DNA from: Bog-473 sp963821755
GTDB taxonomy: Bacteria; Actinomycetota; Acidimicrobiia; Acidimicrobiales; RAAP-2
Direction: 5' to 3'
NCBI GenBank assembly: GCA_963821755.1
Contig: CAWGEX010000002.1
Coordinates: forward strand, 620,001 to 684,000
DNA length: 64,000 nucleotides
Position 1 is the first letter of the stretch, and each line of letters begins with the position of its first letter. Below the pieces are notes generated by a model that saw nothing but the letters and a program-made list of their open reading frames with translations, did no database searches and was not told the DNA's origin. Positions 25,431 through 35,246 of this stretch are shown piece by piece. A program made the position numbers and the translations under genes.

Positions 25431-28055
25431 ATGCCGCCTCACTCGTCCAATTCGACCTCGACCTCGATTGACTCGTTCCGTCTGCCCCGGACCGTTGAGC
25501 CCCTCGTCTACCGGCTGGAGATAGAGCCCAATGTCGGTTCGGCCAGCTTCTCGGGAACGGTGGAGGTCGAGGCCGTGATCCACGAAGCGCTCAGCGAGAT
25601 CGTGCTCAATGCCGCTGACCTGGCCATCAGCGACGCCGAAGTGCGCATGGAGGCTGGAGCCACCTACGGATGCGCCGTCTCCTTCCGTGACGAGTTGGAG
25701 CAGGTGGTGTTCCGCCCCTCGTCCGAGCTTCCACCCGGCCCATGCGTCCTGACCTGCCGATTCACCGGAGCGCTGAATGACAAATTGCGGGGCTTCTATC
25801 GCTCTACCTTCGCCGACGCCAAGGGGGAGACCCAGACCATCGCCACGACGCAGTTCGAGTCGGTCGATGCGCGCCGGGCGTTTCCGTGCTGGGACGAACC
25901 GGACCGCAAGGCCGTTTTCGATATCACCCTGGTCGTCGAACGCGACGTCGACGCGTTCTCCAACTCCCCCGTCCTCAACGTCCAACGAGTGGGGAAAAAG
26001 AATCGTGTCCACTTTTCACCGACCATGAAGATGTCGACGTACCTGGTCGCCTTCGTCGTCGGGAAACTCGAGACCACCGATACGGTCGATGTCGACGGGG
26101 TGCCGTTGCGGGTGGTCTTCACGCCGGGCCAACGGGCGTTGGCCGATTTCGCATTGACCGTCGGCGCCTTCTCCCTTCGTTTCTTCACCGAGTACTTCGA
26201 CCTTCCCTATCCAGGCGACAAGGTCGACCTCATTGCCATTCCCGACTTCGCCGCCGGAGCCATGGAGAACCTGGGCTGCATCACCTTCCGCGACACTGCC
26301 CTCCTGGTCGATCCCACCACCGCATCGAGAGCCGAGCTGGAGCGGGTGGCCGAAGTCATTGCCCACGAGCTGGCCCACATGTGGTTTGGCGACCTGGTCA
26401 CGATGGGCTGGTGGGAAGGGATCTGGCTGAACGAGGCGTTTGCCACGTTCATGGCCACCCTCTGTGTGGACGCGTTCCGACCCTCGTGGGAGACCTGGGT
26501 CGGTTTCGCCCCCTCGCGTGAGGCGGCGCTGGCCATTGACGGGACGCATGCCACGCGTCCGATCGAGTACCCGGTGGGGCCGCCGAGGGAAGCCGAGGGG
26601 ATGTTCGACCTCCTGACCTATGAAAAGGGTTGTGCCGTCCTGCGCATGCTCGAGCAGCACATCGGGGCTGAGGTGTTCCGCCGGGGTGTCCGCACCTATC
26701 TGGAGCGGCATGCCTACGCCAACACGGTGACCAGTGACCTGTGGGATGCGCTGGAAGATGCAAGTGGCGCCCCCGTACGCGACGTGATGGACACCTTCAT
26801 TCTGCAAGGTGGGCACCCGCTGGTCTCACTGAGCGGCGACACCGTGAGCCAACAGCCGTTTTCCTTCGGTCCGGTGCCCGATGGAACGACGTCGTCCATC
26901 GGGGACTTGTGGGAGGTCCCCTTGGCCGTGCGTGCGCTGGCCGTCGACGGCAAACCGGGCGCGCCCACCAGCCGGCTGGTGCTGGGGGCCGACCCACGGC
27001 ACTTGGCGGAGGCCGATGCTGGGTTGGCGGTGATCAATGCCGGCGGTTGGGGTGTCTTCCGGACCGACTACGACACCCACCACCGACTGGCCCTGGCCGA
27101 TCACCTCGACGAGTTGACCCCGCTCGAGAGGGCCAATCTGGTGGCGGACACGTGGGCCGCGACGCTGGCCGGACACTCCACCCTCCAGGACTTCCTGAGC
27201 TTGGCCGCCCGCCTGGGCCTCGAGCCCGATCCGACCCCGTGGGCCCCGGTGGCCGCCGCGCTGCAGATCAGCAACCGCTTCGCCGTCGAGGCGGACCTCG
27301 CCTCGCTGCGCCAGGCTGTCGGCGCCCTCTTCGTGCCCCAGTTCGAGGCCCTGGGCTTCGAGTCCCGGGCGGGTGAGGGGGACCGCACCCCGACGCTGCG
27401 TGCCTTGACGATCAACATCTTGGGCACCGTCGGGGCCGATCCCACCGTGCGCGCTGAAGCCGCGGCGCGGTTCGACGACTCCCCTCTCGGCGGTGGGAAA
27501 GGCGATCCGATACCGGCCGACGTCGAATCGGCCACCCTGGCCGTCGTGGCCCGGCTCATGAGGCCAGGTGACTATGACGCCATCTTGGCCCGCTACCGCA
27601 CGGCGGCCACGCCGCAGGAGGAGGTGCGTGCACTCCAAGCGCTCTCGACGTTCCCTGATATCGCCTTGGCCGAGCGGTCGTTCGACTTTGCCATGACCGA
27701 GGTCCGGAGCCAGAACGGGTACTTCGTCATTGCGGGATTGCTCGCCAACCCGGTGGCCGGACAGGCCATCTGGAAGCGGATGACCGAGGCGTGGGACGAG
27801 ATGCTCCGGCGTTTTCCCAAGAACGTCCACTCGCGCCTGGTCGAGCCCATTCCGGCCTTCTGCGGCGACGCCGACTTCGCGCGAGGGGTGGTGCAATTCC
27901 TGGTCGATCATCCGTTGGCCTCGGGACCCCGACGGGTGTCCCAGTCGATCGAGCGCCTCGGCGTACAGGTCGCCTTCGCCGCACGCGAGCGTGATCGGCT
28001 GGCTGAGACGTGTCTGGCCGCGGTGGCCGCGGTCGAAGCATCTCGCCGTTCCTGA
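25431..28055 (+). CDS. M1-family zinc aminopeptidase
   Basis: A large cytoplasmic metallopeptidase that removes N-terminal residues from peptides. The exopeptidase motif GAMEN is in FAAGAMENLGCITFRDT. The zinc site HExxH is in EVIAHELAHMWFGDLVTMGWWEG, and the third ligand Glu follows in WLNEAFATFM. The C-terminal alpha-helical ERAP1-like domain makes up the last 350 or so residues. I chose ATG 25431 (874 aa) over 25377 because the earlier start would overlap the divergent kinase start. Confidence 0.93.
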   Translation: MPPHSSNSTSTSIDSFRLPRTVEPLVYRLEIEPNVGSASFSGTVEVEAVIHEALSEIVLNAADLAISDAEVRMEAGATYGCAVSFRDELEQVVFRPSSELPPGPCVLTCRFTGALNDKLRGFYRSTFADAKGETQTIATTQFESVDARRAFPCWDEPDRKAVFDITLVVERDVDAFSNSPVLNVQRVGKKNRVHFSPTMKMSTYLVAFVVGKLETTDTVDVDGVPLRVVFTPGQRALADFALTVGAFSLRFFTEYFDLPYPGDKVDLIAIPDFAAGAMENLGCITFRDTALLVDPTTASRAELERVAEVIAHELAHMWFGDLVTMGWWEGIWLNEAFATFMATLCVDAFRPSWETWVGFAPSREAALAIDGTHATRPIEYPVGPPREAEGMFDLLTYEKGCAVLRMLEQHIGAEVFRRGVRTYLERHAYANTVTSDLWDALEDASGAPVRDVMDTFILQGGHPLVSLSGDTVSQQPFSFGPVPDGTTSSIGDLWEVPLAVRALAVDGKPGAPTSRLVLGADPRHLAEADAGLAVINAGGWGVFRTDYDTHHRLALADHLDELTPLERANLVADTWAATLAGHSTLQDFLSLAARLGLEPDPTPWAPVAAALQISNRFAVEADLASLRQAVGALFVPQFEALGFESRAGEGDRTPTLRALTINILGTVGADPTVRAEAAARFDDSPLGGGKGDPIPADVESATLAVVARLMRPGDYDAILARYRTAATPQEEVRALQALSTFPDIALAERSFDFAMTEVRSQNGYFVIAGLLANPVAGQAIWKRMTEAWDEMLRRFPKNVHSRLVEPIPAFCGDADFARGVVQFLVDHPLASGPRRVSQSIERLGVQVAFAARERDRLAETCLAAVAAVEASRRS

Positions 28056-28059
28056 TCCG

Positions 28060-28776
28060 ATGACCAACACCCTCCCGACTGACGTCGCGCTCGAGTCTGA
28101 CCGGCTGAAAGCAGTCATCACCGTGGCCCGCCGGACGCGCGGCTTCATGCCGGACGACGAGGGCGAGGCTCTCGTGCGTGCTGCCTTGCGGGCCGGTCGG
28201 GCACCTTTGGTTGACGCCTTTCCGACTACCTTTGTCGAGATCGGAGCCTGGTGCGGAAAGTCGGCGCTCTACCTCGGCGGGGCGGCCGAAGCGACCGGAG
28301 CCGTGCTGTTCTCCATCGACCACCATCGCGGTTCAGAGGAAAATCAGGCCGGTTGGGAGCACCACGAAGCTGACCTGGTGGACCCCGGACTGGACCAGAT
28401 TGACACCTTGTTGCACTGGCGGCACGCCGTGAGCCACGCTGACCTGGAACGGTCGGTCGTGGGGATCGTGGGCGACTCATCCACGGTGGCGGCCCGTTGG
28501 CGGCAACCGTTGGCTTTCTGCTTCATTGACGGTGGCCACGGCGACGAGCCCGCCTGGGCCGACTACCGGGGTTGGGCCCCGCGGGTGGCCCTTGGCGGTT
28601 GGCTGGCCATCCACGACGTCTTCCCCGACCCGGCCGACGGCGGCCGTCCGCCCTATGAGCTCTTCTGTGCCGCGCTGGCCTCGGGGGAATTCACCGAGGA
28701 CGGCGAGAGTGGCAGTTTGCGCGTGCTCCGCCGGGTGGCGCCGGCCGCGGAGCAGGCAAAAAACGGACCGGGGTAG
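28060..28776 (+). CDS. class I SAM-dependent methyltransferase (Methyltransf_24-like)
   Basis: 238 aa. SAM motif I is FVEIGAWCGKSALYLGGAAE, then VLFSIDHHRGSEEN (acidic strand 2) and AFCFIDGGHGDEPAWADYRGW, which resembles the DGxHxxxxxxxD metal/product motif of O-methyltransferases and sugar methyltransferases. The start ATG 28060 lies 4 bases after the aminopeptidase stop, so it is in the same operon. Substrate unknown. Confidence 0.82.
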   Translation: MTNTLPTDVALESDRLKAVITVARRTRGFMPDDEGEALVRAALRAGRAPLVDAFPTTFVEIGAWCGKSALYLGGAAEATGAVLFSIDHHRGSEENQAGWEHHEADLVDPGLDQIDTLLHWRHAVSHADLERSVVGIVGDSSTVAARWRQPLAFCFIDGGHGDEPAWADYRGWAPRVALGGWLAIHDVFPDPADGGRPPYELFCAALASGEFTEDGESGSLRVLRRVAPAAEQAKNGPG

Positions 28777-28875
28777 CCGTCACCCCGGCAGCCCTGTCCC
28801 CGTCACTTCTCTCCACCCCGCCGCCGCGCTCTTCGACACGCTGCGAGGACGTTCTGGCCGCCTACCCATCGGCCG

Positions 28876-29808
28876 TCAAGGGATGAGCACGATTTTCCCC
28901 CGGGTATGGCGCTGTTCGAGCTCGGCAAAGGCATCGACCACCCGCTCCAATGGATAGGTCGCGGCGATCGGAACCTCGATCGCGCCCGACGCCACGAGGC
29001 CGGCCATTTCGGTGAGGACCTCAGGGGTCGAGGCGCTCACGCTGCCTTCGGCCTTCGTACCGAGTTCCGCCGCCTTGTCGGGCGAGGTGATCGTCTCGAT
29101 GCGATCGTGGGCGATGCCGAGGTCGGCCGCCAGCTGGACGTAGTCCGGCCCGAAGAGGTCAATGAAAGCATCGATGCCGTCCGGCGCCGCCGCCCGCAGG
29201 CGCCCGGCCAGGCCGTCCCCGTAGGCAACAGGGACGCCACCGTGGGAGCCGAGCCATCCAGCGTTGGCGGATGATGCGATACCGAGGACCTGCGATCCCC
29301 GGAGGCCCAGGAGTTGCACGACGACGGTCCCGACACCGCCGGCCGCCGCCGAGACGGCGACGGTGTCGCCCTCTTTGGCGTCGACGGCCCGCACCGCGGC
29401 ATAGGCCGTGCACCCGACGACGTACAGAGAGCCGGCGACCTCCCAACTCAACCCAGTTGGCTTGGCGATCAGGTGGGACTCCGGAACCGAGACATGAGTG
29501 GCGTGACTGGACCGTCGCCAGGAGAAGCCCAGTACCTCGTCGCCCACCGCGAAGCCATCGGCACCTTCGCCGAGTGCGGTCACCACTCCGGCCAGATCGC
29601 TTCCCTGGCCCGAGGGAAACGTCGCCGGGAATCGCTCGGCGAGCGCACCGGAGCGGATCGCGGCTTCGCCCGGATTGATACCCGCGGCCTTGACCGCCAC
29701 CACAACCTCTCCCGCCGCCGGTGTCGGCCGTGGTACGTCGGCGACGTAGAGAACGTCCCGACCACCGTAACGATCGAAGCGAACCGCACGTGATCCGGTC
29801 TCCGTCAT
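28876..29808 (-). CDS. NADP-dependent zinc-free alcohol dehydrogenase / quinone oxidoreductase
   Basis: Medium-chain dehydrogenase/reductase of 310 aa. The GroES-like N-terminal half (VVVAVKAAGINPGEAAIRSG) lacks the catalytic-zinc cysteines, as in quinone oxidoreductases. The nucleotide-binding loop AAAGGVGTVVVQLLGLRG is an AxxGxVG-type motif. The end VVDAFAELEQRHTRGKIVLIP is typical for the family. The substrate is not predictable. Confidence 0.88.
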   Translation of the reverse strand: MTETGSRAVRFDRYGGRDVLYVADVPRPTPAAGEVVVAVKAAGINPGEAAIRSGALAERFPATFPSGQGSDLAGVVTALGEGADGFAVGDEVLGFSWRRSSHATHVSVPESHLIAKPTGLSWEVAGSLYVVGCTAYAAVRAVDAKEGDTVAVSAAAGGVGTVVVQLLGLRGSQVLGIASSANAGWLGSHGGVPVAYGDGLAGRLRAAAPDGIDAFIDLFGPDYVQLAADLGIAHDRIETITSPDKAAELGTKAEGSVSASTPEVLTEMAGLVASGAIEVPIAATYPLERVVDAFAELEQRHTRGKIVLIP

Positions 29809-30207
29809 CTCGCTCTCCTCCCGCTCAGATCCACGTCGCCATCGAGTGCATCCGGGTCCGCGTTCCTCCGACGCCGCCTCGCCGGAAGACGATCAATCAC
29901 CTCGTCGCGTAGATGGCGCAGCCGGTGCGGCGCTCGGATCCGAGGGCGTCGCCAACCCACTGGTCAGGTCCACGACGACCCTACCGGCAACCCGTGGCCA
30001 TCGAGTCGGCATCGGTGAGTGGTCCCTCCCGGACAGGGCGGCGACTGAGCGGGGCGATGAGCGTGGCGATTCAGCGTGTCGCTCCGTAGGGTTCTACACG
30101 TCGTCTTGGCGCCGCCCGCTCCCGACGATGACGCGCCCGGATGTGGCTGTTGCCTCTCCCGATCACGAACCCGGGACAATGACATCCCAAAGGTTCGAGG
30201 GTCGTGG
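29809..30207. other. intergenic stretch, nothing recognised
   Basis: Open frames on both strands give Arg/Ser-rich translations without family resemblance. I see no RNA gene, repeat or terminator. Two minus-strand genes flank it, so it should contain the promoter of the dehydrogenase. Confidence 0.5.
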
Positions 30208-31329
30208 TCAGGGACGCCAGCCGGCCGTGCAACCCATGGCGGCGTCTCCGCTGCAATGCGGTTCGGCCAGGTCCAGCGCGGCTGGCAGGCATTCGCCCCG
30301 GAAGAGGCCGGCGGCCGGTGTGGTGCTCGAGAGGGCGTCGGCGGCCAGAATCATGGCGGCAAAGGTGTAGGTCGTCCGCTCGCCCTCGGGGAACGTGACC
30401 TCCTCGGGGTAGACCATTCCGGTCCAGTAGGAACCGTCGGGAAGGCGGAGGTTCTGTCCCGCCACGAAGAGGTCGCGCGCGTGACGGTCCATGCCGAGAC
30501 CGTCGAGGGCCAGGACACATTCCGCCGTTTCGGCGGCCGTGACCCAATTGTTCGTGGAGACGCACCGCACGCCCAGCCCTTCCATGACAAAGGTGGACCA
30601 TCCATCGGCCAGGCGGCGGCGGCCGGCTTCATCGTCGAGGGCCCCCGACAGCATCGGGTAGTACCAGTCCATGGCGAACTCGACTTTGGGCGCGAAGGCA
30701 TTGGGATGGTGGGCCACCGTGTGACCGAGGCGACCGGCCGCCAACTCCCAGTCCGGCCGATCCTTGGCCAGGCATTCAGCCACCGCGACGGCGCAACGCA
30801 GTGAGTGGTAGATGGACGACGAGCCGGTCAAGAGGGCGTACTGCTCGGGCCGGCCGGCGGAATCGAGGGACCAGCGCACCGACCCGTCCGGCTGCTGATG
30901 ACGGAGGATGAAGTCGATGCCACCCTCAATGGCCGGCCACAGCTCACCCAGGAACTCGACGTCGCCGGTGATCAGGTGGTGGTGCCACGCGCCAGCGGCC
31001 AGGTAGGCGCAGACGTTGGTGTCGAGTCGCTGGTCCTTGACGCCGGCTCCCAGGTAGTAATTGAACCAACTCCCATCGGGGAGTTGTCGGTCGGCCAACC
31101 AGCGGTACGCGCTCATGGCTTCATCGACCAGGCCACATACGGTGAGCGCCATCGCTCCTTCGACGTGGTTCCAGGGATCACAGTGGCCACCGCGAAACCA
31201 CGGGATCATCCCGTCGCTCTGTTGCAGGTCGGCAATGGCATGGGCGGTAGCCAGCACATCGGACTCGCTGAGCACGCCCGGGACGGCCGGGATCGTGCCC
31301 TCATGGATGCGGACTTCTTCGGTGGTCAT
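30208..31329 (-). CDS. prenyltransferase/squalene-cyclase-like alpha/alpha-toroid protein
   Basis: 373 aa made of helical repeats with QxxDG-type turns: LQQSDGMIPWFRGGHCDPWN, LADRQLPDGSWFNYYLGAGV, LRHQQPDGSVRWSLDSAG and LRLPDGSYWTGMVYPEEV. This is the alpha/alpha-toroid fold of terpene cyclases, prenyltransferases and some glycoside hydrolases. Relatives beside GT4 and methyltransferase genes are annotated 'prenyltransferase' without proof. I see no DxDD or DDxxD motif, so catalysis is uncertain. Start ATG 31329 overlaps the upstream methyltransferase stop by 4 bases. Confidence 0.72.
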   Translation of the reverse strand: MTTEEVRIHEGTIPAVPGVLSESDVLATAHAIADLQQSDGMIPWFRGGHCDPWNHVEGAMALTVCGLVDEAMSAYRWLADRQLPDGSWFNYYLGAGVKDQRLDTNVCAYLAAGAWHHHLITGDVEFLGELWPAIEGGIDFILRHQQPDGSVRWSLDSAGRPEQYALLTGSSSIYHSLRCAVAVAECLAKDRPDWELAAGRLGHTVAHHPNAFAPKVEFAMDWYYPMLSGALDDEAGRRRLADGWSTFVMEGLGVRCVSTNNWVTAAETAECVLALDGLGMDRHARDLFVAGQNLRLPDGSYWTGMVYPEEVTFPEGERTTYTFAAMILAADALSSTTPAAGLFRGECLPAALDLAEPHCSGDAAMGCTAGWRP

Positions 31330-32132
31330 GCTGCTGCACCTTGCTTTGGCGTCGTCGGCCCGCGTCGTCCCGGCACGCCGCGAGGGAGATTGGGCTTGGC
31401 ATCGGACAGATCGGCGGCCTGGAGGGGCTTGGACAGGTAGAGCACGAGGCTCTTGCCGATCAACGGGTTCAAGAGGCGATCGGCGGTCCGGGTCACGAAG
31501 GGCGCCCTGACGATGTCCCACACCAGGACCTTGTGGTACGCCTCCACCGCCGGGTTGTGGTCATTGCTCGGGCCAACGAGGCAGCGCAACCACCAATAGG
31601 GCGAATGGAGCCCGTGGGCGTGATGGAATCCGGTGGGCTGCAGTCCGGCCGAGCCCAACCGACGCTCGAGGGTCGAGCGTCGGTAGATCCGTACGTGGCC
31701 GCCCGGCGTGTCGTGATACTCGTCGGACAGCGCCCAATTGATGGCCTCGGGTCCACAGCGGGGCACGGTCACCGCCATGGTGCCCCCCGGCCGGAGGACG
31801 CGAGACAACTCGCTCATCGCAGCCACATCATCGGGAATGTGCTCAAGGACCTCCGAGGCGATGACGCGATCGAATCTGCCATCGGGGAATGGCAGCGCCA
31901 GGGCGTCGCCCTGCACGGCGGTGGCCGGATGATCGGCGGGCAGCTCTCCCGCCTCCACCATTGCGGCGAACGTGCCGCGCACCTGCGCCACTTCCTCGGG
32001 CCCGGCATCGAGTGCCACCACCTCGGCACCACGTCGAGCCGCCTCGAAGGCGTGGCGTCCGAACCCGCACCCGAGATCGAGCAGGTGATCTCCCGGCTGC
32101 ACGCCGAGCTTGTCGTAGTCAACGGTCAACAT
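31326..32132 (-). CDS. class I SAM-dependent methyltransferase
   Basis: 268 aa. Motif I is LLDLGCGFGRHAFEAARRGA, acidic strand 2 is VVALDAGPEEV, and the fourth strand is FDRVIASEVLEHIPDDVAAMSELSRVLRPGG. The UbiE/Methyltransf_11 pattern is clear. It lies between the glycosyltransferase (7-base overlap) and the toroid protein (4-base overlap), so the three are surely one operon. A glycolipid or polysaccharide product is a reasonable inference. The C-terminal 80 residues are unusual and hydrophobic in part. Confidence 0.85.
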   Translation of the reverse strand: MLTVDYDKLGVQPGDHLLDLGCGFGRHAFEAARRGAEVVALDAGPEEVAQVRGTFAAMVEAGELPADHPATAVQGDALALPFPDGRFDRVIASEVLEHIPDDVAAMSELSRVLRPGGTMAVTVPRCGPEAINWALSDEYHDTPGGHVRIYRRSTLERRLGSAGLQPTGFHHAHGLHSPYWWLRCLVGPSNDHNPAVEAYHKVLVWDIVRAPFVTRTADRLLNPLIGKSLVLYLSKPLQAADLSDAKPNLPRGVPGRRGPTTPKQGAAA

Positions 32133-33541
32133 ACTGCTTCCCTCTTCGGTTCATCTGTGTCAATTGGCAACGGCGCGATGAGCGGCGCGCCCGGGAGCGG
32201 CCTTCCTTCCAACACGGCCTCGTAGCAGGCCGCCGTCCCGGCGGCGGTCACTTGCCAGGTGAAGCGGCTGATCACCCGCTCGCGCCCGGCCGCCCCCAAC
32301 CTGGCCCGCAACTCGGGGTCGTCGAGGAGACGAGCGATGGCACCGGCCAGGGCGCCCGGATCATCGGGGGCAACCAGCAGTCCGGTCTCGCCGTCGGTGC
32401 CGACCACCTCGGGCAGCGCACCTCCCGTCGTGGCCACCACCGCCACCCCGCACGACATGGCTTCGATGGCCGGCAGGGAGAAGCCCTCATAGAGCGAGGG
32501 CACCACCGCGACTTCGGATTCACCATAGAGGCGCGCCAAGGCGTCGTCACTGATCCCGCTGACGCAATGCACGGCATCGGAAAGACCAAGGCGCGCGATG
32601 GCCTTGTCCACCCGTCCACCCTCTCGGGGCCGGCCGATGACCGTCAGCTGCACGTCTCGTTCGGTTCGTAGTTTGGCCACCGCCTCGAGCAGCGGGACCA
32701 GGCCCTTCATCGGGACGTCGCTCGACGAGGTGACCATGACCCGGCCCGGCTTGGGCGTCACGTCGTCACGGGGCCGGAAGACGGTGGGATCGACCCCGAC
32801 CGGAACGACCGTCATCCTCTCGGGCCTCACTTGCATCTGCGCGGCGATGTCGCGGCGAGACGACTGTGACACCGTGAGCACAGCCGGGAGCGCGCGCGCC
32901 ACCCTGACCTGCATGCCGAGGAATCCGAACCAGCGCTGGGTGGTGAATCGTTGCCACGGGTTGGTCGTGTGCGACAGAGCCAGCTGGCGGTCCACCGTGA
33001 TCGGATGGTGCAGGGTCGTCAAGAGCGGCCAACCGTCCTCGACCATACCGAGCATGCCGGTACCGAGGCACTGGTTGTCATGCACGACATCGAAGTCGCC
33101 GCGGCGATCGGCCAAGACCTGCCGAGCCCGCCGCGAATAGGCCAGCGGCTCGCCGAATCCGGCGGTGCACATGATGCCGAATTCAACCCAGTCCTCTCGG
33201 CTCTTGAACTCACGGGGATGCGGCACCCGGAACGGGTCGGGATCTCGGTAGAGGTCGAGGCCGCCGACGGGGGTGAAGCCGACTCCCGGATCGAGCTCGG
33301 GCCAGGGCGCCCCCGAGAACACCTCGACCGAATGTCCCAGCGCAACCAGTTCGCGGGTCAGGTGACGGGTGTACACCCCTTGCCCGCCACAACGGGGGTT
33401 GCCACGATAAATCAGGAAGGCGATCCGCAAACCTCCTGGTCGAGGGGGCGCGGCCGGGACAGCGGCAGGTACCTCGATGTGCCGAGAGCGCTCCCAGGAC
33501 TCCTTGGTTTCGATCCACTTCTGGCGCGGAGATTTAGGCAC
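32126..33541 (-). CDS. glycosyltransferase family 4 (GT-B)
   Basis: A retaining sugar transferase using a nucleotide-sugar donor. The N-terminal acceptor domain shows IAFLIYRGNPRCGGQGVYTRHLTREL with the glycine loop. The C-terminal donor domain has RVMVTSSSDVPMKGLVPLLEAV, VVPSLYEGFSLPAIEAMSCG (the E-x7-E motif) and TGLLVAPDDPGALAGAI. I chose GTG 33541 (471 aa) because the domain begins shortly after it and the length is normal. The same frame stays open to 33916, so a longer N-terminus cannot be excluded. First gene of the triad. Confidence 0.85.
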   Translation of the reverse strand: MPKSPRQKWIETKESWERSRHIEVPAAVPAAPPRPGGLRIAFLIYRGNPRCGGQGVYTRHLTRELVALGHSVEVFSGAPWPELDPGVGFTPVGGLDLYRDPDPFRVPHPREFKSREDWVEFGIMCTAGFGEPLAYSRRARQVLADRRGDFDVVHDNQCLGTGMLGMVEDGWPLLTTLHHPITVDRQLALSHTTNPWQRFTTQRWFGFLGMQVRVARALPAVLTVSQSSRRDIAAQMQVRPERMTVVPVGVDPTVFRPRDDVTPKPGRVMVTSSSDVPMKGLVPLLEAVAKLRTERDVQLTVIGRPREGGRVDKAIARLGLSDAVHCVSGISDDALARLYGESEVAVVPSLYEGFSLPAIEAMSCGVAVVATTGGALPEVVGTDGETGLLVAPDDPGALAGAIARLLDDPELRARLGAAGRERVISRFTWQVTAAGTAACYEAVLEGRPLPGAPLIAPLPIDTDEPKREAVC

Positions 33542-33933
33542 TAAGTGTTCCGGGAGGACCAGCCATGGCCCCACAGCCTCCCCGAACCCCCTGCTCCGGC
33601 GCAAGCGGCTGCATCTTCCGTGCCCCAGAACTGCACTCACGAGAGGCCGAACCAGCTCGATGGGAGCCCCGACCACAAAGTCTGCGGCCACGCCCCGGCC
33701 ATCGGGTCCCACGGCCACCGTGATGGCGAGCCACCCACCGGGCAGAGAGCGTGGGCCTTGGCCGCCGGCAAGGCGGATTCTTGCGGCGTGAAGCCGGAGT
33801 CCGGCCCGAATCCGCCGGTTGCATCTCGGAGCGATACACCGGCGGTGGACTGAACCTCTTGGCCAGCCGGCCCGGTTCGCCGAGACGTCGGCGTGGAAGC
33901 GGCCGCATCGACGCAACTAGGTACGCTGTCCCT
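33542..33933. other. divergent intergenic region with an open frame continuous with the glycosyltransferase
   Basis: The minus-strand frame of the glycosyltransferase continues upstream without a stop to 33916. Part of it (GGWLAITVAVGPDGRGVAAD) has a coding-like feel, but no family is recognised. On the plus strand nothing precedes the PRC-domain gene. Confidence 0.35.
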
Positions 33934-35246
33934 GTGCATCTGTCCGGACTCTTGGGCCGCCAGTTGCTCTCGCCGACCGGTGAGGGTGTCGGCAAGGTCG
34001 ACGACGTCATCGTCCGCCTGCGCGGCGGTGACTACCCGGTGGTGACCGGGCTCGTGGCCAAGGTCGGCGGCCGCCGGGTCTTCCTGCTCGATCAACGGGG
34101 TCGCCGAGTTGAGCGACAAGGGCGTCATCCTGGCTCGAAGCCCAAGGTCGACCTGCGCAGCTTCGAGCGGCGAGACGGCGAGGTCCTGCTGCGAGAGGAC
34201 ATCCTGGGTCACCGGCTCATCGACGTCGCTGACGCCGAACTGGTGCGAGCCTGGGACATCGAAGCTGACGGCCGACCGACGAGGGCTGGGTCCTGTCGTG
34301 TCTGGACACCCGCCGACCGGCCCGCTGCTTCGGGCTGATCCGGTCGCACCGGCGGGCATCCCTGTCAGGACTGGAAGGCTTTCGAGCCGCTCATCGGCCA
34401 CACTCCCAGCGTGCGGGCTCGGGCCGGCTTCGGGAGGGTCGTCGGCTCAAGCCGGCCCAGATCGCCGACCTGCTCGAGGACGCCTCCCGCACCGGAGGGC
34501 GAAGAGATCCTCGATGTGGTCCATACCGACCCCGAACTGGAAGCGGACGTGTTCGAGGAGCTCGACCCAGACCTCGCCAACCGGCTCTTCGAGGACAAGA
34601 CCGACGCCGAGGTGGCCGACGTCATCGCCCACATGCGAGCCGATGACGCCGCCGACGCCATCGCCGAGCTGCCACAAGCCCGCCGACCGAAGATCCTCGA
34701 CCTGCTTCCGGCCGGCGCCCGGACCAAGGTCCTGACCCTGCTCGGATTCAACGCCACCAGCGCGGGCGGCATCATGGGCGTGGACTTCCTCGCCGTCCCG
34801 GCAGACGCCACGCGTCGACGAGGCGCTACGCCGTGTCCGCCAGGCCGAAAACATCCAGCCCGAAGCGCTGGTGACCATCCACGCCGTGGACGAGGCCAAC
34901 CGTCTGGTGCGGGACGGTCAGCGTCATCGAGCTGCTGCACGCCGAACCGGAGATGCCCGTCTCGGTGACGTCGATCGACTCCGACCCGGTCCGGGTCACC
35001 ACGGACGCCGACGTGGTCGACGTGACCTTGCTGATGGCCGACTACAACCTGATGACCGTTCCCGTCGTCGACGCCGACGACCACCTCCTCGGCGTGATCA
35101 CGGTCGACGACGTACTCGAAGCCACGATCCCCGACGACTGGCGACGACGAGAACCTCCGCCCCATCCCGAGGCGGCCGCATCGCCGATCGCGAGCACACC
35201 GACCCGATGGCCATACATCACTCGGAGCCCAAGGGGTAACCCGTGA
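33934..35246 (+). pseudogene. PRC-barrel / MgtE_N / CBS-domain protein, multiply frameshifted
   Basis: The reconstructed order is: PRC-barrel (VHLSGLLGRQLLSPTGEGVG, VVTGLVAKVGGRRVFLLDQ), a second PRC-like part (LREDILGHRLIDVADAELVR), the MgtE N-terminal helical repeats (LEADVFEELDPDLANRLFED, DAADAIAELPQARRPKILDL), and a CBS pair (VRVTTDADVVDVTLLMADYN, LLGVITVDDVLEATIPDDW). Such proteins accompany Nramp transporters in actinobacteria and probably sense or gate divalent metal transport. The pieces lie in all three frames with about seven switches (near 34100, 34130, 34270, 34390, 34490, 34815, 34915). No intact product is possible as written. Damage is by indels only. The end overlaps the Nramp GTG. 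Confidence 0.75.

Noticed and set aside
33637..34401. 254-aa minus-strand ORF opposite the PRC/MgtE_N gene
   Set aside because: It is the antisense shadow of the conserved plus-strand domains.
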